Assembly: GCA_900546635.1 (NCBI GenBank) | Contig: URDS01000067.1 | Coordinates: forward strand, 1-11,916 | Reading direction: 5' to 3' | Source of the DNA: an uncultured Eubacteriales bacterium | GTDB taxonomy: Bacteria > Bacillota > Clostridia > Oscillospirales > CAG-272 | Length of the DNA: 11,916 nucleotides | Shown: positions 1-6,413 of the stretch, piece by piece | Layout: the number at the start of each line of letters is the position of its first letter | How positions within the stretch are numbered: the stretch's first letter is position 1 | The notes under the pieces: generated by a model | Seen by the model: only the letters and a program-made list of their open reading frames with translations | Database searches by the model: none | Told to the model about the DNA's origin: nothing | Program-made: the position numbers and the translations under genes

Positions 1-53
1 ACGGCGCGAGCGAACACGCCCCATCGTCGAAAAACCAAGGTTTTTCGACGGTC
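1..53 (+). repeat. Dispersed palindromic repeat, left copy (cut by window edge)
   Basis: The core at 25-50 is a perfect inverted repeat: arms CGTCGAAAAACC and GGTTTTTCGACG around a central AA. The whole of 1-53 matches the reverse complement of 11849-11901 at 47 of 53 positions by hand alignment. A second short stem, GGCG (3-6) with CGCC (17-20), precedes the core. The copy ends 2 nt before the terminator hairpin at 56-82. It contains no gene. It looks like a REP-like or 3'-UTR element; its function and full length are unknown, since the window edge truncates it. Confidence 0.85.
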
Positions 54-55
54 TG

Positions 56-97
56 CGCTCCCCAAATAAAATTTGGGGAGCGTTTATCATTTTTTAT
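56..97 (+). terminator. Intrinsic terminator on the plus strand, for a gene left of the window
   Basis: A perfect 12-bp inverted repeat, CGCTCCCCAAAT (56-67) and ATTTGGGGAGCG (71-82), closes a 3-nt AAA loop. On the plus strand it is followed by a T-rich tail with TTT at 83-85 and six T near 90-95. On the minus strand, the direction of ispG, the hairpin is followed by CAGACC with no U-run. It therefore fits termination of a plus-strand gene coming from the left, convergent with ispG. It may still stall or protect the ispG transcript 3' end. Confidence 0.65.
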
Positions 98-121
98 ATT
101 TGGACACGTCCATACAAGAAT

Positions 122-1204
122 CTATAGCTTTTTGATTTCCTCAATCAAGCGGGGAATAATTTCTTCCTCGGCAATTTTGCCGACGATCCGCCCCTTTTTA
201 ATCAGCACGGCTTCGCCGCTGCCGCCGGCCACGCCGATATCGGCTTCCCGCGCTTCGCCCGGACCATTCACCGCGCAGCCCATCAGCGCGACACGAACAT
301 CTTTTTCCAAAAGTCCCTCTGCCGCCGCCGCTTCTTCAAACCGGCGAGAAAGCCCGATCAAATCGATCCTGGTTCTCCCGCAAGTCGGGCAGGAAACAAT
401 GTTCATACGCTTTTTATTGTCAAAACCAAGCGAAAACAGGATGTCATGTGCCGCGGCGACTTCCTCTACCGGATTGTCGGTCAGAGAAACGCGGACCGTA
501 TCCCCGATACCGCGCAGCAGCATACCGCCGATGCCGACGGCGCCCTTAATCAGTCCCATACGACCGCCGCCCGCCTCGGTCACGCCCAAATGCAGCGGAT
601 ATGTACAGGCGTCGGCAAGCAGTTCGTTTGCGCGCGCCATTTCACACACATCGGAGGACTTGACGGACAAAACGATTTGGTCGAAATCGAACTTTTCCAG
701 CAAACTGCAGTGATACAGCGCGCTCTCTGCAAGCGCCGCGCCGGTCGGCGCGCCGTGTTTGGCTAAAATCTCTTTCTCTAGCGAACCGCCGTTTACGCCG
801 ATCCGGATCGAAATCCCCTTCTCCCGACAAGCGTCCGCAACAGCCCGAATCCGGTTTTCATCCCCGATATTACCCGGATTAATCCGAATCTTATCCGCAC
901 CGGCCGCAATGCACTCCAGCGCAACGCGGTAGTCAAAATGAATGTCCGCAACCAGGGACGCCTCGATGCCCGCTTCCTTCAGATAGGCAAACGTGCGCGC
1001 GCTCTCGGTATCCGGCGCCGTCATGCGGATAATATCACAGCCCGCCGCCTCAAGCGCGCGGACCTGTGCAAGCGTTGCCGCCGTATCGTGCGGGTTGGTA
1101 TTGGTCATCGACTGCACCGCAATCGGGCACTGTCCGCCGATCGTAACACGACCGACACATATCTCTTTTGCCGCCCGGCGAATCTGATTGTAACGTTCTG
1201 TCAT
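122..1204 (-). CDS. ispG: 4-hydroxy-3-methylbut-2-en-1-yl diphosphate synthase (IspG/GcpE)
   Basis: This cytosolic iron-sulfur enzyme of the MEP pathway reductively opens methylerythritol cyclodiphosphate to HMBPP, using electrons from ferredoxin or flavodoxin. The protein is 360 aa, the normal length for the short bacterial form. The N-terminal TIM-barrel part runs to about residue 250, with IRMTAPD near 59-65, ADKIRINPGNIG at 103-114 and LHLGVTEAG at 205-212. The C-terminal iron-sulfur domain has SCPTCGR (Cys272, Cys275) and MGCAVNGPGE (Cys310, Glu317), the expected ligand set for the [4Fe-4S] cluster. The ATG lies 5 bp after the rseP stop, with AGGTAAG just upstream that overlaps that stop. 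It is the last gene of the pyrH-to-ispG run and shares the isoprenoid pathway with dxr and uppS. No clear minus-strand terminator follows it inside the window. Confidence 0.98.
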   Translation of the reverse strand: MTERYNQIRRAAKEICVGRVTIGGQCPIAVQSMTNTNPHDTAATLAQVRALEAAGCDIIRMTAPDTESARTFAYLKEAGIEASLVADIHFDYRVALECIAAGADKIRINPGNIGDENRIRAVADACREKGISIRIGVNGGSLEKEILAKHGAPTGAALAESALYHCSLLEKFDFDQIVLSVKSSDVCEMARANELLADACTYPLHLGVTEAGGGRMGLIKGAVGIGGMLLRGIGDTVRVSLTDNPVEEVAAAHDILFSLGFDNKKRMNIVSCPTCGRTRIDLIGLSRRFEEAAAAEGLLEKDVRVALMGCAVNGPGEAREADIGVAGGSGEAVLIKKGRIVGKIAEEEIIPRLIEEIKKL

Positions 1205-1209
1205 ATGTC

Positions 1210-2238
1210 TTACCTAAACAAATTCACAATATCCTTATACGTGATCAAAATCATCAGTCCAAACAGGAGGATAATGCCGATAAAATGCACCATTCCCTCG
1301 TATTTGGGATTGACCGGTTTGCCTGTAATCATTTCCCAGAGTATAAATATCAGCCGGCCACCGTCAAGCGCCGGAAGCGGCAACAGATTAAACACGCCGA
1401 GATTCATACTGAGCACACAAACAAGGTACAATAGCTGTAAAGCGCCGGTTCTCGCCGCGTCGCTGATCGCAGTCGTCACGCCGACCGGCCCGGAAACCGC
1501 CTCCATACCGACTCTGCCGCCGACCAAATCCAAAAGCGACTCCCAAATCATTTTCACCGTCGAAACACTGCGGAAAAATGTATGTTTCAGTACGGTTCCG
1601 ATATTTTTCGCTTCCGCATACACCACAAAATCAGTTTTTCCGTAAACCATTCCGGAAGAAATCTGCGTCGGGAACACAACGTCCGCAAGCGTCATGGTCT
1701 GCCCGTCGCGCACAACGACGAGATCAATCGGCTCATAGCCGTCGTGCGCAATCTCATACACAACCTCGTTACCGGTATGCGTTCTCGAACCGTTGACCGC
1801 CAAAATGCGGTCGCCGGGCTGCAGCCATTCATTGCTTGTCGCGTCCTCGCCAAACGAATATACAACCGTTGAAGCAAGAGAAGACGAAAACAGAACAACG
1901 CCCAGCATCAGCAAAAGCGCCAACAAAATATTCATGCAGGCGCCGGCGGCAACAATCAAAAATTTCTGCCACGGACGTTTCTGAGAAAAGGAATCCTCTC
2001 CGTCAGCCGCCTCGTCCTCTCCTTTCATGCTGACAAAACCGCCGATCGGAAATACCCGCAAATTATAACTGGTTCCCGTTTTGCCTTTCCAGCCGAAAAT
2101 CTTCGGTCCCATCCCCATGGAAAATTCATGCACACACACACCGCAGGCGCGCGCCACAAGAAAATGTCCCAACTCATGAATCAAAATCATCAGTCCGAAC
2201 ACCAAAAGCGCCACAATAATATATCCGACAGTTGCCAT
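1210..2238 (-). CDS. rseP: Site-2 intramembrane zinc metalloprotease, RseP/RasP family
   Basis: This is a membrane-embedded protease that cleaves transmembrane segments. In relatives the substrates include anti-sigma factors and leftover signal peptides; the substrate here is not known. The 342-aa protein begins with a hydrophobic helix carrying the zinc motif HELGH (residues 21-25; His21, Glu22, His25). A second hydrophobic segment lies at about 92-118, a single PDZ domain at about 125-200 (LQPGDRILAVNG at 139-150), and then GPVG at 250-253. The C-terminal helices hold LPALDGG (288-294; Asp292 is the third zinc ligand), with a last helix at about 317-334. All catalytic residues are present. 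One PDZ domain is usual for Gram-positive forms; E. coli RseP has two. The ATG has an AGAGGAG Shine-Dalgarno 4 nt upstream that overlaps the dxr stop codon, so the two genes are probably translationally coupled. Confidence 0.97.
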   Translation of the reverse strand: MATVGYIIVALLVFGLMILIHELGHFLVARACGVCVHEFSMGMGPKIFGWKGKTGTSYNLRVFPIGGFVSMKGEDEAADGEDSFSQKRPWQKFLIVAAGACMNILLALLLMLGVVLFSSSLASTVVYSFGEDATSNEWLQPGDRILAVNGSRTHTGNEVVYEIAHDGYEPIDLVVVRDGQTMTLADVVFPTQISSGMVYGKTDFVVYAEAKNIGTVLKHTFFRSVSTVKMIWESLLDLVGGRVGMEAVSGPVGVTTAISDAARTGALQLLYLVCVLSMNLGVFNLLPLPALDGGRLIFILWEMITGKPVNPKYEGMVHFIGIILLFGLMILITYKDIVNLFR

Positions 2239-2247
2239 AGTACTCCT

Positions 2248-3390
2248 CTAAACCATGCGATATACCGCCGCACGCGCCGTTCGGTCGGCGGCAAATATAT
2301 CCTCCACGGTGATCTTGGTTTGATTTGCAAAGCCATCCATTGCCGCCTGCACCAAAGCCGCAATTTCCAAAAAACGAATACGCCCGGACAAAAACAAATC
2401 CACCGCCGCTTCGTTGGCGGCGCTTAGTACAGCCGGCATCAACCCGCCGGCATCGATTGCGCGGTACGCCATTTTCAGGCAGCGAAACGTCTCCATATCC
2501 GGCCGCGCAAAGGTCAGCCGTCCCACCGAAAACAGATCGAGCGGCGCTACAACGCCCGCGGTTCGCTCCGGCCAGGTCAGCGCATACTGTATACAGGAAC
2601 GCATATCCGGTACAGCCAACTGGGCAAGTACAACATTATCAATATATTCAACCGCGCTGTGAATTATACTTTCACGGTGTACGACCACCTGAATCTGATC
2701 CGGCCGCACGCCGAACAGGCGCACCGCTTCAATGACTTCAAGGCCTTTATTCATCAGCGTGGCGCTGTCGATGGTAATTTTTTGCCCCATCGACCAGGTC
2801 GGATGCTTCAGCGCATCCGCCGCCGTCACATGTTCCAGCGCCGCACGATCCATTCCGAAAAAAGGACCGCCCGAAGCCGTAAGCAAAATTCGTTTGACTT
2901 CAGCGGGCTTTCCCGCCTGCAAGCATTGGAAAACGGCGCTGTGTTCACTGTCCACCGGCAAAATTTTCGCGCCGTGCGCCGCCGCCTCGCAAAAGAGCAA
3001 TTCACCGGCCGCAACCAGCGGCTCCTTATTCGCAATCGCAATGCGCATCCCGCGCTTTGCGGCCGCCAGCGCAGGCATAAGACCGGCAAGACCGACAATC
3101 GCATGCACCGCTGTCTGCGCGGATGTACGCTCAATCAGTTCCAGTATGCCCGTTTCACCGGCAAATATTTTGATATCCGTGTCGGCAAGACGCGCCCGCA
3201 ACTCCTTTGCCGCAGTCTCGTCCGCCATTGCGCAAAAGCGGGGAGAAAACGCGCGCGCCTGATCTTCCAGCAAAGCCGCATTCTTGCCGCCGGCAAGCGC
3301 GTCTACCGAAATACCCGTTGCCGCCGCAACATCCAGCGCCTGTCTGCCGACAGAACCACTTGACCCCAATACTGCAATTTGCCTGTCCAT
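2248..3390 (-). CDS. dxr: 1-deoxy-D-xylulose 5-phosphate reductoisomerase (Dxr/IspC)
   Basis: The enzyme catalyses the first committed MEP step, converting DXP to methylerythritol 4-phosphate with NADPH and a divalent metal. The protein is 380 aa, a normal length. Visible are the nucleotide loop GSSGSVG (9-15), ANKEPLV (120-126), PVDSEHSAVFQ (146-156; metal ligands Asp147 and Glu149), TASGGPF (171-177), the active-site flap with HPTWSMG (196-202), and DSATLMNKGLEVIEA (208-222; metal ligand Glu218). DMRSCIQYALTWPER and NEAAVDLFL (326-334) also fit. Two motifs differ from the forms I know: NKEPLV where NKESLV is usual, and HRESIIHS (238-245) where HPQSIIHS is usual. I chose the ATG at 3390 because it has an AAGGGG ribosome site and begins exactly at the Rossmann strand. 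An upstream in-frame TTG at 3459 would overlap cdsA by 59 nt and add a non-conserved tail. It lies 10 bp after the cdsA stop. Confidence 0.97.
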   Translation of the reverse strand: MDRQIAVLGSSGSVGRQALDVAAATGISVDALAGGKNAALLEDQARAFSPRFCAMADETAAKELRARLADTDIKIFAGETGILELIERTSAQTAVHAIVGLAGLMPALAAAKRGMRIAIANKEPLVAAGELLFCEAAAHGAKILPVDSEHSAVFQCLQAGKPAEVKRILLTASGGPFFGMDRAALEHVTAADALKHPTWSMGQKITIDSATLMNKGLEVIEAVRLFGVRPDQIQVVVHRESIIHSAVEYIDNVVLAQLAVPDMRSCIQYALTWPERTAGVVAPLDLFSVGRLTFARPDMETFRCLKMAYRAIDAGGLMPAVLSAANEAAVDLFLSGRIRFLEIAALVQAAMDGFANQTKITVEDIFAADRTARAAVYRMV

Positions 3391-3404
3391 AAAAATCCCC
3401 TTAT
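3391..3404 (-). promoter_or_regulatory. Ribosome binding site that fixes the dxr start
   Basis: Read on the minus strand, the gap between cdsA and dxr is AAGGGGATTTTT followed by ATG. The purine block overlaps the cdsA TAA stop (3401-3403) and supports ATG at 3390 over the upstream TTG at 3459. Confidence 0.75.
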
Positions 3405-4240
3405 TTGAATATAGGAAGCATAGACGGATTGGCAAGCAACAGATACAGAATCGGCGCAACCGCGATTACACTGTCAAAACGATCCATGATTCCGCCGTGT
3501 CCGGGAAAAATCTTTCCGTAATCCTTGACGCCGCATTCCCGTTTAATAAAGGAAGCGATTAAATCCCCAATCTGCGCAACCGCCGAGATCGCCACGCCGC
3601 ATAAAAAGAGAGAAAGCAAGTGCGGGCGCGGTACATTAAACCAAATGGCATACAAAACACCGCAGCCGACAAAAGCGGCGGCGGAAATAAGGGTGCCGCC
3701 GATCGCGCCTTCCACCGTCTTTTTCGGGCTGACTTCGGGAATCAGCTTATGCCGTCCGAAAAGCATTCCCGAAAAATAGGCGAAAATATCGGTGGCAAAA
3801 GCGACAACCACCACCATGACAAGGAAAAACAGCCCATGTTTCGGAAGATCCCGGGTGGCAATCAGGCAGGAAAATCCGCACACAATATACGCCGTGCTCA
3901 AAAATACCCGCGACGCCGTGGAAAACGGGATTTTTCCTTTTGAAAACATCGCATTCGCCAACACATAGAGGCCGTACACATAAACTAAGGCAAATAAAAT
4001 CAACCCATCAAAACTGACATCCGAAATCAGTCGGGTCGTAGCCGGCACAGCCAACGCCACGGCATAGGACGGCAGAGACAGCGCAAAATTTTTGTGTACG
4101 CCAAGGCAGCGAAGCATTTCAAACACCGCGCCAAGCGACAAAAGCGAAACGGCCAGTACAAGTAAAAAAGTGTCCGACCAATAAAGAATGGGAATCGCCG
4201 CTAAAAGCAGGCATATACCTGTCAAAATTCTAACCAGCAT
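3401..4240 (-). CDS. cdsA: Phosphatidate cytidylyltransferase (CDP-diacylglycerol synthase)
   Basis: This integral membrane enzyme makes CDP-diacylglycerol from phosphatidic acid and CTP, the branch point for phosphatidylglycerol, cardiolipin and other phospholipids. The 279-aa protein is mostly hydrophobic, with about eight membrane helices; the clearest are at about 5-40, 57-68, 78-98, 113-127, 136-158, 180-200 and 208-228. The family signature is complete at residues 230-254: SFIKRECGVKD, then GKIFPGHGG, then IMDR. The preceding conserved stretch, ATDIFAYFSGMLFGRHK (149-165) followed by SPKKTVEGAIGG (171-182), is also typical. The length is standard. The ATG lies 3 bp after the uppS stop. 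No strong Shine-Dalgarno is seen (only GGCGGA, 10 nt upstream inside uppS), so translation is probably coupled to uppS. Confidence 0.97.
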   Translation of the reverse strand: MLVRILTGICLLLAAIPILYWSDTFLLVLAVSLLSLGAVFEMLRCLGVHKNFALSLPSYAVALAVPATTRLISDVSFDGLILFALVYVYGLYVLANAMFSKGKIPFSTASRVFLSTAYIVCGFSCLIATRDLPKHGLFFLVMVVVVAFATDIFAYFSGMLFGRHKLIPEVSPKKTVEGAIGGTLISAAAFVGCGVLYAIWFNVPRPHLLSLFLCGVAISAVAQIGDLIASFIKRECGVKDYGKIFPGHGGIMDRFDSVIAVAPILYLLLANPSMLPIFK

Positions 4241-4243
4241 AGC

Positions 4244-4957
4244 TCAAAGTCCGCCATAGCGGCGTTTTCTCCTGTAAAACTCATCCACGATTTTGTCAAT
4301 TTCATGCGGAGCGAGATCCGGCCAAAGCGTATCGGTAAAATACAGTTCCGCATACGCGGCCTGCCAAAGCAAAAAATTGGAAAGCCGAATATCCCCGCCT
4401 GTGCGCACGATCAAGTCCGGATCGGGGCAATGCGCCGTGTAAAGCGCACCGGCAACATCCGCCTCGGTCACATTTCTCGCGCCGCGCGCAATCAAAAGAT
4501 TGCAGGCATGCGTCAGTTCCGCGCGAGAACCGTAATTCAGCGCGATGTTCAACAGCAAATCCTTTTGCTCGGACATTTTTTCCACATCCGCGATCTTCTT
4601 TTGAAGCGTTTGCGGAAAAATGCTCTTGTCGCCGAGAAAAACCAACCGGATATTGTTTTCATCCATCGAAGCAACCGCATCGTCTATATAATCGGACAAA
4701 AGGCCGAGAATTGCCTCCACTTCATGCTTCGGACGCTTCCAGTTCTCCGTGGAAAAAGCATAGACGGTAATGATCTTAATTCCAATGTCGCCGCAGTAGC
4801 GAATCACCTTTTTAAAGTTCTTTGCGCCGTTTACATGCCCGTATTCACGCGGCATCGAACGTTTTTTTGCCCATCGTCCGTTGCCGTCCATGATAAACGC
4901 AACATGCCGCAGCCGTTCATCCGCCCTGATACGATGTTCTTTTTGTTTGAAAAACAT
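4244..4957 (-). CDS. uppS: Isoprenyl (undecaprenyl-type) diphosphate synthase, cis-prenyltransferase
   Basis: The enzyme adds isopentenyl units in cis to farnesyl diphosphate, giving the C55 lipid carrier for peptidoglycan and other wall polymers. It acts at the inner face of the membrane. The protein is 237 aa, close to the usual 240-250. Conserved regions in order are HVAFIMDGNGRWA (18-30, catalytic Asp24), YGHVNGA (39-45), VYAFSTENWKRP (65-76), NYGSRAELTHA (141-151) and RTGGDIRLSNFLLWQ (185-199), then AYAELYFTDTLWPD. RTGGD is a small departure from the common RTSGE; the basic residues that bind diphosphate are kept. The ATG at 4957 has an AGAGG ribosome site 5 nt upstream. It follows frr across a 74-bp gap with a strong hairpin, and sits beside dxr and ispG, which supply its substrates. 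Chain length cannot be read from the sequence, so C55 is inferred from context. Confidence 0.97.
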   Translation of the reverse strand: MFFKQKEHRIRADERLRHVAFIMDGNGRWAKKRSMPREYGHVNGAKNFKKVIRYCGDIGIKIITVYAFSTENWKRPKHEVEAILGLLSDYIDDAVASMDENNIRLVFLGDKSIFPQTLQKKIADVEKMSEQKDLLLNIALNYGSRAELTHACNLLIARGARNVTEADVAGALYTAHCPDPDLIVRTGGDIRLSNFLLWQAAYAELYFTDTLWPDLAPHEIDKIVDEFYRRKRRYGGL

Positions 4958-4976
4958 GGTTTCCTCTTAGCAAATT

Positions 4977-5001
4977 GGGCTGAAAGACGCGCTTTCAGCC
5001 C
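4977..5001 (-). other. Intergenic hairpin between frr and uppS
   Basis: A perfect 10-bp inverted repeat, GGGCTGAAAG (4977-4986) and CTTTCAGCCC (4992-5001), encloses a 5-nt loop. In the direction of transcription it is followed by AATTTGC and then the uppS ribosome site 7 nt later. With no real U-run it is unlikely to be an efficient intrinsic terminator. It could be a partial attenuator, an RNase processing or stability element between frr and the lipid genes, or a structure that modulates uppS translation. Only the hairpin itself is directly seen. Confidence 0.7.
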
Positions 5002-5031
5002 ATGAAATTCTCTGCAAAAGCGCATAAACGC

Positions 5032-5586
5032 TCAAATGGACATGATCTCCTTATCCTTTTCGGCCGCAATCATGTCGATCTCCTTGATGAACCGATCGGT
5101 CAAATCCTGCACCGCTTTATCGCTTGCCTTAACCTCGTCCTCGGTCATCTCGCTGTTTTTCTTCATTTCTTTGGTTTTGTCGTTGGCCTCGCGGCGAATA
5201 TTGCGCACGGCCACTTTTCCCTCTTCGCAGAGCTTTGACGCCTGCTTCACAAGCTCACGGCGGCGTTCCTCGGTCGGCTGCGGGAACGCAAGCCGCAAAA
5301 CCTTACCGTCATTTTGCGGCGTAATACCGACATCGGAAGCCAAAATCGCCTTTTCAATATTTTTCAGCGTGCTTGCATCCCAGGGCGCAATCACAAGCGT
5401 ACGGGGATCCGGAATCTGCACCGCCGCCATCTGTGCGATCGGCGTAGGCGTGCCGTAATAATCCACGGTTACGCGCGAGAGCACGTCGGGGCTGGCTTTG
5501 CCCGCGCGAATCGTACCGAGATTCTGCCGGAGCGAAGCGATGGTTTTCTGCATTTTGCCCTCATATTCTTTGGTATCAAGTTTCAT
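5032..5586 (-). CDS. frr: Ribosome recycling factor
   Basis: This cytosolic protein works with EF-G to split the post-termination ribosome so the subunits can be reused. The protein is 184 aa; E. coli Frr is 185. It has the typical three-helix bundle with an inserted beta domain: helix 1 contains MQKTIASLRQNLGTIRAGKA (12-31, RAGKASP at 27-33), and the insert carries YYGTPTP (43-49) and IPDPRTLVIAPWD (58-70). GITPQNDGKVLRLAFPQPTE (87-106) and ERRRELVKQA (107-116) follow. A lysine- and glutamate-rich long helix completes the bundle. The start is ATG at 5586, not the in-frame TTG 15 nt upstream, because that TTG forms part of the GGAGGT ribosome site. The TTG reading would also add five residues that the family lacks. 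It lies 18 bp after pyrH, the usual partner order. Confidence 0.98.
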   Translation of the reverse strand: MKLDTKEYEGKMQKTIASLRQNLGTIRAGKASPDVLSRVTVDYYGTPTPIAQMAAVQIPDPRTLVIAPWDASTLKNIEKAILASDVGITPQNDGKVLRLAFPQPTEERRRELVKQASKLCEEGKVAVRNIRREANDKTKEMKKNSEMTEDEVKASDKAVQDLTDRFIKEIDMIAAEKDKEIMSI

Positions 5587-5593
5587 GGTGTCT

Positions 5594-5599
5594 ACCTCC
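5594..5599 (-). promoter_or_regulatory. Ribosome binding site that fixes the frr start
   Basis: GGAGGT on the minus strand lies 7 nt before ATG at 5586. It supports that start and makes the TTG at 5599-5601, which it touches, an unlikely initiation codon. Confidence 0.85.
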
Positions 5600-5604
5600 A
5601 AATT

Positions 5605-6321
5605 TTACTTTACAATCGTACCGATCTCCTCGCCCATGACAGCCTTATAAATATTGTCCGGATCGTCGAGACCGAATACAAGTATCGGTATGTGATTGTC
5701 CATGCAAAAGGACGTTGCCGTGGAATCCATGGCCGCGAGTCCGCGCGACAGGATTTCCTGATATGTAATTTGATCGATTTTGGTCGCGCTTGCGTCCTTG
5801 CGCGGATCCGCAGTATAGACGCCGTCAATATTTTTAGCCAGCAGCACAACGTCCGCATTGATCTCCGCCGCGCGAAGCACCGCCGCGGTATCGGTCGAGA
5901 AATAAGGGGATCCCAGCCCGCAGCCGAAAATCGTAACCCTGCCCTTTTCCAAATGCCGGACGGCGCGATTGCGAATATACGGCTCAGCCATCGCTTTCAT
6001 TTCCACAGCCGTCATGACGCGCGTTGTCACGCCCGCGTGTTCAAACGCATCCTGAAGCGCAAGCGAATTGATAACCGTAGCCAGCATCCCCATATGATCG
6101 GCGCGCACGCGATCCATATTTACGCCCTGCCGTCCGCGCCAGATGTTGCCCGCGCCGACCACAACGCCGACCTCTACGCCGGCGTCCACGCACTTTTTGA
6201 CAACCGCCGCAATCTCTCCGATAAAATCGTGATTGAAAATACCGTCCGCATCCTTGGCCAGCGCCTCGCCGGACAGTTTAAGAAGCACACGTTTATATTT
6301 CGGTTCCTCTGTATATGACAT
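5605..6321 (-). CDS. pyrH: Uridylate kinase (UMP kinase)
   Basis: This cytosolic hexameric enzyme phosphorylates UMP to UDP with ATP and feeds all pyrimidine nucleotide synthesis. The 238-aa length is standard. It belongs to the amino-acid-kinase fold. Motifs are LLKLSGEAL (13-21), GAGNIWRG (57-64), RADHMGMLATVINSLALQDA (73-92), GLGSPYFSTDTAA (135-147), LLAKNIDGVYTADPR (160-174) and the C-terminal MDSTATSFCMDN (198-209). GAGNIWRG and GLGSPYFSTD differ slightly from the common GGGNIFRG and GTGNPFFTTD, but core residues are kept. The ATG at 6321 is preceded by GGAAAGG, about 12 nt upstream. A sigma-A-type promoter at 6364-6392 makes pyrH the likely first gene of a seven-gene transcription unit. 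tsf and rpsB, often upstream of pyrH elsewhere, are not next to it here. Confidence 0.98.
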   Translation of the reverse strand: MSYTEEPKYKRVLLKLSGEALAKDADGIFNHDFIGEIAAVVKKCVDAGVEVGVVVGAGNIWRGRQGVNMDRVRADHMGMLATVINSLALQDAFEHAGVTTRVMTAVEMKAMAEPYIRNRAVRHLEKGRVTIFGCGLGSPYFSTDTAAVLRAAEINADVVLLAKNIDGVYTADPRKDASATKIDQITYQEILSRGLAAMDSTATSFCMDNHIPILVFGLDDPDNIYKAVMGEEIGTIVK

Positions 6322-6363
6322 TTTCTGAAAACACCTTTCCGCTCTATCTTTTCTAACGTTTCT

Positions 6364-6392
6364 ATTTTATACTAAAATACGGGTTTTGTAAA
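6364..6392 (-). promoter_or_regulatory. Predicted sigma-A promoter for the pyrH-ispG unit
   Basis: On the minus strand, TTTACA (6387-6392) and TAAAAT (6364-6369) are separated by exactly 17 bp. Each differs from the sigma-A consensus at one position. Transcription would start near 6357, about 36 nt before the pyrH ATG. The same gap can form a weak stem (ACGGTTT with AAACCCGT, one bulged base) over the -35 region, followed by ATTTT; it might act as a poor terminator for polC, but I would not call it one. Confidence 0.7.
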
Positions 6393-6413
6393 CCGTTTTT
6401 GAAGAAAAAGACA

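Noticed and set aside
101..112. A small palindrome TGGACACGTCCA after ispG, considered as an operator.
   Set aside because: The stem is only 5 bp, it is not near a promoter and there is no second copy in the window. It could be chance.
3391..3459. An N-terminal extension of Dxr starting at an upstream TTG.
   Set aside because: It would overlap cdsA by 59 nt, and the added residues precede the Rossmann motif that normally begins the protein. The ATG at 3390 has its own ribosome site.
5587..5601. A TTG start for Frr adding five residues.
   Set aside because: The TTG forms part of the GGAGGT Shine-Dalgarno region for the ATG at 5586, and the family begins at the shorter start.
5314..6318. A 334-codon plus-strand open frame opposite pyrH and frr.
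   Set aside because: It lies across two well-conserved minus-strand genes and shows no family motif, so it is a shadow frame.
6379..6398. A terminator between polC and pyrH.
   Set aside because: The stem is short with a bulge, is followed only by ATTTT, and overlaps a good -35 element. It is at most weak.
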